From NCBI GenBank assembly GCA_029935375.1, contig JAOZKL010000029.1, positions 1 to 9,301 of the forward strand: 9,301 nt of DNA, read 5' to 3'. The position numbers and the translations under genes were made by a program. The DNA is from Patescibacteria group bacterium. GTDB taxonomy: Bacteria; Patescibacteriota; JACMRA01. Below the pieces are notes generated by a model. It was not told where the DNA came from. It was given only the letters and a program-made list of their open reading frames with translations, and searched no databases. Shown here one piece after another: positions 6,726-9,301 of this stretch (positions within the stretch are counted from its first letter, which is position 1; every line of letters starts with the position of its first letter).

Positions 6726-6746
6726 AGATTTTTTTTATATTGTCAA
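6718..6746 (-). promoter_or_regulatory. Predicted sufB promoter, near-leaderless
   Basis: On the minus strand a perfect TTGACA (6746-6741), 17-base spacer and TATAAA (6723-6718, five of six). The start would be near 6711, about three bases before the sufB ATG at 6708, so the message should carry essentially no leader. The -10 overlaps the opposite-strand TATAAT assigned to nrdR. Confidence 0.7.
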
Positions 6747-6751
6747 AGTTT

Positions 6752-7201
6752 ATGATTTGTCCAAAATGCCAACATAAAGATACAAAAGTTTACGATTCTA
6801 GATCAACTCATGGTGATCGTGCGGTTCGTCGTCGTCGTCAATGTGTTAAGTGTAAACACAGGTTTTCCACATTGGAGGAGGTCAAAATTTTGGACCTTAA
6901 TGTAGAAAAGAGAAACGGGCAGGTTGTGCCATTTTCAGAAGGTAAATTAAAAAAAGGTGTACAAAAAGCTTTTAATAAAAGGACGATAGATGCCGATAAA
7001 ATTGATAAAATTGTTCAGCTTGTTATAGAGGATATACTAGCAACTGGTAGAAATCCTATAAAATCAAAAAGAATTGGAAAGTTAGTTTTGCGTAATCTCA
7101 AAAAGCATGATGAAGCTGCATATATTTGTTATTGGGCTATGTATGGTAATTTTGACACTGCTGAGGACTTTAATAATCTGTTACAAGATTTTGAAAAATA
7201 G
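6752..7201 (+). CDS. nrdR: Transcriptional repressor NrdR
   Basis: NrdR is the nucleotide-sensing repressor of ribonucleotide reductase operons in bacteria; it binds tandem NrdR boxes when its ATP-cone is loaded with (d)ATP. Starting at the ATG at 6752 gives 149 residues, the same as E. coli NrdR, beginning MICPKCQHKDTKVYDSR. The zinc ribbon is complete (Cys3, Cys6, Cys31, Cys34), with the basic VRRRRQC DNA-contact segment, followed by an ATP-cone domain (about 49-139) containing VEKRNGQVVPFSEGKLKKGV. A TTG four codons upstream (6740) could extend the frame, but the family almost always begins directly at M.CP. No ribonucleotide reductase gene is in the window, so it acts in trans. It diverges from sufB with overlapping promoters and is followed by a probable terminator. 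Confidence 0.96.
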   Translation: MICPKCQHKDTKVYDSRSTHGDRAVRRRRQCVKCKHRFSTLEEVKILDLNVEKRNGQVVPFSEGKLKKGVQKAFNKRTIDADKIDKIVQLVIEDILATGRNPIKSKRIGKLVLRNLKKHDEAAYICYWAMYGNFDTAEDFNNLLQDFEK

Positions 7202-7227
7202 GATCTGTCTTCGGAGGTTTCCGTAGA

Positions 7228-7253
7228 GGCGAGCCCGTCTCGCCATTGTTTTT
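7228..7253 (+). terminator. Hairpin plus T-run after nrdR; possibly a GC-rich palindromic repeat
   Basis: Stem GGCGAG (7228-7233) with CTCGCC (7239-7244), loop CCCGT, then ATTG and five T (7249-7253). It is preceded by a smaller hairpin CGGA/TCCG (7212-7223). The position 27 bases after the nrdR stop fits a terminator, but the four-base gap to the T-run and the GTAGAGGCGAG wording also resemble dispersed palindromic repeats. Confidence 0.5.
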
Positions 7254-7556
7254 GAAGTATTATTTCCAATTTATTTATTACGTTCATTTTACCTTGGCGC
7301 AAAACGAACCAAAAAACCAAGAGAAGGCAAATCTCACCTTCATTTAGACAATTATCCTCTCAATGCTGCTCAATTTTACTTTTTACTTTTTTTAATTACA
7401 AAATTGCCCTACCAGCACTTAGTAGAGTTTATTTTTGCCTTTATGACGAGGGGTGGGTGGCTATTTTTTTTGACAGAACCTGGATCTCGCATTTAGTGCG
7501 GGATGACGGGCACAGTGCAGCATTGCAATTGAAATTATAATTGAGAGAGAAAACAG
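7254..7556. other. Gene-free spacer with palindromes
   Basis: No reading frame here is convincing on either strand. The left part (7254-7460) is A/T-rich with poly-T stretches and I see nothing assignable in it. The right part contains the palindrome at 7484-7504, a short GCAC-A-GTGC palindrome (7510-7518) and an AATTG/CAATT inverted pair (7526-7543). No tRNA cloverleaf was found. A small RNA cannot be excluded. Confidence 0.5.
7479..7510. repeat. GC-rich palindromic intergenic element
   Basis: Stem ATCTCGCA (7484-7491) with TGCGGGAT (7497-7504), one T-G wobble, loop TTTAG, flanked by CCTGG and GACGGG. The wording CTGGATC..GC....GCGGGATGACGGG matches short palindromic repeats dispersed in intergenic DNA of many bacteria. 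Only one copy is present here, so dispersal in this genome is untested. Confidence 0.45.
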
Positions 7557-7585
7557 TTGCACAAACAACAAACTTATAATATACT
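7557..7585 (+). promoter_or_regulatory. Possible promoter of the gene at 7663
   Basis: TATACT (7580-7585, five of six) with TTGCAC (7557-7562, three of six) 17 bases upstream. A perfect TATAAT also sits at 7575-7580 but has no -35 at proper distance. Either gives a leader of about 70-80 bases ending in an A-rich stretch with no Shine-Dalgarno. Confidence 0.35.
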
Positions 7586-7662
7586 ATATAGGTATTCTTT
7601 GAGGGTGGAAAGTTTTTTGAAGGGTTTGAAAGCTAAGAAAACAAAAATAAAAAACAAAAAAT

Positions 7663-8142
7663 ATGATTGGTAAATTATTGAGATCGCCAACAGGAGCAGT
7701 AACAGCAGTAGTTGCAGCTATTACTGGAGTGACTGCATTTGGCAATACTTCATTGGAAAAATTTGAAAACTTTACTGGTTTTTCTGCAAGCGCATCAGAG
7801 GTTAGGGTGAGTTGTTTCGATAAAGAGCAGGTGTTAGACGATGGTACAAAACAAGGAGTTTCAATCTGTTTTGAAGATTCTCTAGACAAATCAGAGATAG
7901 AATTTTATAGTGTAGATGGCAATGGAGTGCGTAGTTCTGTACTATCAAACGAAATGGCATTTATGCAGTTTATCAATTTGGCAGATCTTTCACTAGAAGT
8001 AAACCAGGCAGAAGGTGAGTTAGAAGAGCAAGTTGTAGAATCTGTTAAGGGTGTTAATGTAATCAAGGATTCTTACAAAGACAATTCTTCTAACTCTTAC
8101 AAGGTTCGTAATTCTATCATTTTTGAGATGATTAGAAGGTAG
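7663..8142 (+). CDS. Unrecognised protein with N-terminal hydrophobic segment
   Basis: A 159-residue protein I cannot assign to a family. Residues 1-8 are basic (MIGKLLRS), then comes a small-residue-rich hydrophobic stretch (about 10-27, TGAVTAVVAAITGVTAF), suggesting a signal anchor or signal peptide; FSASAS at 40-45 is a possible cleavage region if the segment is removed. The rest is acidic and soluble, with two cysteines 18 residues apart (VSCFD at 51, SICFE at 69) that could form a disulfide outside the cell, and repeated Glu/Val/Ser stretches (EVNQAEGELEEQVVESV). The C-terminus is basic (FEMIRR). It is a single-gene unit between a gene-free spacer and a bidirectional terminator. The ATG at 7663 is the first in frame and directly precedes the hydrophobic segment. 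Confidence 0.7.
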   Translation: MIGKLLRSPTGAVTAVVAAITGVTAFGNTSLEKFENFTGFSASASEVRVSCFDKEQVLDDGTKQGVSICFEDSLDKSEIEFYSVDGNGVRSSVLSNEMAFMQFINLADLSLEVNQAEGELEEQVVESVKGVNVIKDSYKDNSSNSYKVRNSIIFEMIRR

Positions 8143-8182
8143 TCAAAAAATAGATATTTATAATATATACTATAAATACTAC

Positions 8183-8222
8183 AAAAAACCCAAAAATTAA
8201 AATTGGGAGTGTTTTATTTTTT
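8183..8222. terminator. Bidirectional rho-independent terminator
   Basis: CCCAA (8189-8193) pairs with TTGGG (8203-8207) around a nine-base A/T loop. On the minus strand the stem is followed directly by six T (complement of 8188-8183), a good terminator for the glycosyltransferase transcript. On the plus strand AGTG and then a T-rich run (8212-8222) follow, a weaker terminator for the gene ending at 8142. The position between two converging genes fits. Confidence 0.62.
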
Positions 8223-8278
8223 ACTAGTTCAAATACACATTATAGTATATTTCCTTTTTCTGTAAAATGATTAGTTTA

Positions 8279-9019
8279 TTAATCGGATTTGTATTTGCCA
8301 AATTTCAGTTTCCAGACACCTAAGAAAGCTTCTATTATAATTTTTTTGCTTATTTTACTTTGTCCTTTTGTTCTATCTGGAAATATTATAGGATTTTCAG
8401 CGAATTTTACCCCCTGTTTTGCTAGTCTATATTTCATTTCAATCTGAAACAAATAACCACGAGCTTTTACGCCATCTAAAAACTTTTTATTTAACAGTTC
8501 AGATTTGTACATATTATAACCTCCTGTAAAATCGTTTATTTTTACTCCTAAAATTGTTTTGGAATACAGCGACCCCATCTTGCTAATTAGCTTTCTGACT
8601 ACGCCCCAGTCAACAACTCCACCACCTTGTATATATCTAGATCCAATTATAAGATCAAATCCCTCCTTTGCTTTTGCTAAAAAGTTTTTGATATATTTTG
8701 GCTGATGAGACAGGTCTGCATCCATGGACATTAGGTAGTCTACATCTGGTTGTATTATTGCAAAGCCTTGTGTGTACGCTGTTGCTAATCCTTGTTTACC
8801 TTCTCGCACTTTCAATTTTATTTCAAAGTTTTTGCCGTTTAACTCTGTTTGCAGTTGGCCAACAATATCAGCTGTCCCATCAGGAGAGCTATCGTCCATT
8901 ACCAAGACGGTTGTCTTCACATCTAGCTTTGCTATATTCTCTTTTATAAGGTTTAACAAGTCAGATATGTTATCTTTTTCGTTATATGTTGGCACCACTA
9001 TCCCAAGTTTTATTGTCAT
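8279..9019 (-). CDS. Polyprenyl-phosphate mannose synthase-like glycosyltransferase (GT2, DPM1 type)
   Basis: Predicted to transfer a sugar, typically mannose from GDP-mannose, onto a polyprenyl phosphate carrier at the cytoplasmic face of the membrane, supplying lipid-linked sugar for cell-surface glycans or protein glycosylation. The 246 residues are the usual length of the single-domain DPM1 type. Motifs in order: VVPTYNEKDNI (8-18), MDDSSPDGTA (41-50), KQGLATAYTQGF (75-86), the metal-binding DAD at 100-102 in MDADLSHQP, IGSRYIQGGG (125-134), FTGGYNMYK (164-172), GYLFQIEMKYR (188-198) and PDRTKGQSKIS (214-224). There is no C-terminal membrane region, unlike DPM1-GtrA fusions. The actual sugar donor is unproven; glucose-specific relatives look similar. 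It begins one base after the stop codon of the upstream coiled-coil gene, so the two are co-transcribed. Confidence 0.9.
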   Translation of the reverse strand: MTIKLGIVVPTYNEKDNISDLLNLIKENIAKLDVKTTVLVMDDSSPDGTADIVGQLQTELNGKNFEIKLKVREGKQGLATAYTQGFAIIQPDVDYLMSMDADLSHQPKYIKNFLAKAKEGFDLIIGSRYIQGGGVVDWGVVRKLISKMGSLYSKTILGVKINDFTGGYNMYKSELLNKKFLDGVKARGYLFQIEMKYRLAKQGVKFAENPIIFPDRTKGQSKISKKIIIEAFLGVWKLKFGKYKSD

Positions 9020-9020
9020 A

Positions 9021-9301
9021 TTAATCTTCTTCGGTTTCTTCTGGTTCTTTTTGTATTTTATTTAATGCAACTCCGTAAATATCAATGATATTTTTGAAGA
9101 AATTGCCATCTAGCTTCTCCGCCACTGAGGAATATTTATCTACATATCTATTGTATTTTTCTGTAAACTCTGATTCTTTCATTCTAGGTAAGAAGAACAG
9201 CATTTTGTTTAACAAAGTTCCTTCATACTTTTTTTCTAATTTTTCTACAGCTTCTTCCAGCTCTTTTCTTAGCTCATCTTTAACTTCTTCAAATTTTTCT
9301 A
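9021..9301 (-). CDS. C-terminal part of a charged, coiled-coil-like protein (5' end outside window)
   Basis: The frame is open to the window edge; 92 codons before the TAA at 9023-9021 are visible and the true start lies upstream, beyond 9301. A TTG at 9215 is only an internal leucine codon. The visible N-terminal part is a Lys/Glu-rich heptad-like helix (starting EKFEEVKDELRKELEEA, then VEKLEKKYE), suggesting a coiled coil. A more hydrophobic segment follows (LLNKMLFFLPRM), then KYNRYVDKYSSVAEKLDGNF, and the protein ends in an acidic tail (KEPEETEED). I recognise no family and see no transmembrane helix in this part. The gene ends one base before the glycosyltransferase start, so the products may act in the same surface-glycan pathway, but that is only context. 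Confidence 0.75.
   Translation of the reverse strand, partial: EKFEEVKDELRKELEEAVEKLEKKYEGTLLNKMLFFLPRMKESEFTEKYNRYVDKYSSVAEKLDGNFFKNIIDIYGVALNKIQKEPEETEED

Noticed and set aside
6740..6751. TTG start four codons upstream for nrdR
   Set aside because: NrdR proteins begin at M.CP, and the ATG at 6752 gives the family's exact usual length.
7201..7662. tRNA, CRISPR or riboswitch in the spacer
   Set aside because: No cloverleaf, no regularly spaced direct repeats and no recognisable aptamer core.
340..9019. Genetic code 25 (UGA = Gly) for the whole window
   Set aside because: sufB, nrdR, ribK and the glycosyltransferase are full length with no internal TGA despite many glycines.

Overview
The window is AT-rich, densely packed bacterial DNA. 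Recognisable sigma-70-type promoters (TTGACA, 17 bases, TATAAT-like) and rho-independent hairpins are present. No gene has a convincing Shine-Dalgarno sequence, and several starts lie almost at the predicted transcription start. The gene set suggests a small-genome uncultured lineage of the Candidate Phyla Radiation (Patescibacteria) type: a secreted W..AM/H.AR family protein of the kind I associate with that group, a DUF4352-like protein, a solitary sufB, nrdR and an archaeal-type riboflavin kinase. The phylum is an inference; there is no rRNA or other marker here. All eleven accepted coding regions end in TAG (6) or TAA (5), never TGA.

Layout. Bases 1-339 hold no ordinary gene, but a minus-strand frame at 3-194 would be continuous if its three TGA codons were read as sense. 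A ten-helix EamA/DMT transporter (340-1305, +) converges on a CTP-dependent riboflavin kinase (1316-1669, -). Bases 1830-5266 form a plus-strand surface-protein block: a signal-peptide protein with a Gly/Arg/Asn-rich tail, a phage-tail-fibre-like protein, a 529-residue protein with two tail-fibre Ig/FN3-like modules and six GYFxGG kelch-like repeats, and a membrane-anchored DUF4352-like protein. The block then meets sufB (5269-6708, -) tail to tail. nrdR (6752-7201, +) diverges from sufB across about 40 bases in which the two promoters overlap.

After nrdR come about 460 bases without a gene, carrying two GC-rich palindromes. Next is an unrecognised exported or membrane protein (7663-8142, +), a bidirectional terminator, a polyprenyl-phosphate mannose synthase-like family 2 glycosyltransferase (8279-9019, -) and, one base upstream of it in the same operon, the C-terminal part of a charged coiled-coil-like protein that runs off the window edge.

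The housekeeping genes cover flavin cofactor synthesis (ribK), Fe-S assembly (sufB), control of ribonucleotide reductase (nrdR) and lipid-linked sugar supply (the glycosyltransferase). They flank an accessory surface cluster whose parts look like phage tail fibres, although no phage head, tail-tube, baseplate, lysis or integrase gene is present. The best candidate for something new is that 1830-5266 cluster, perhaps a domesticated attachment system. The TGA-interrupted frame at the left edge is second.
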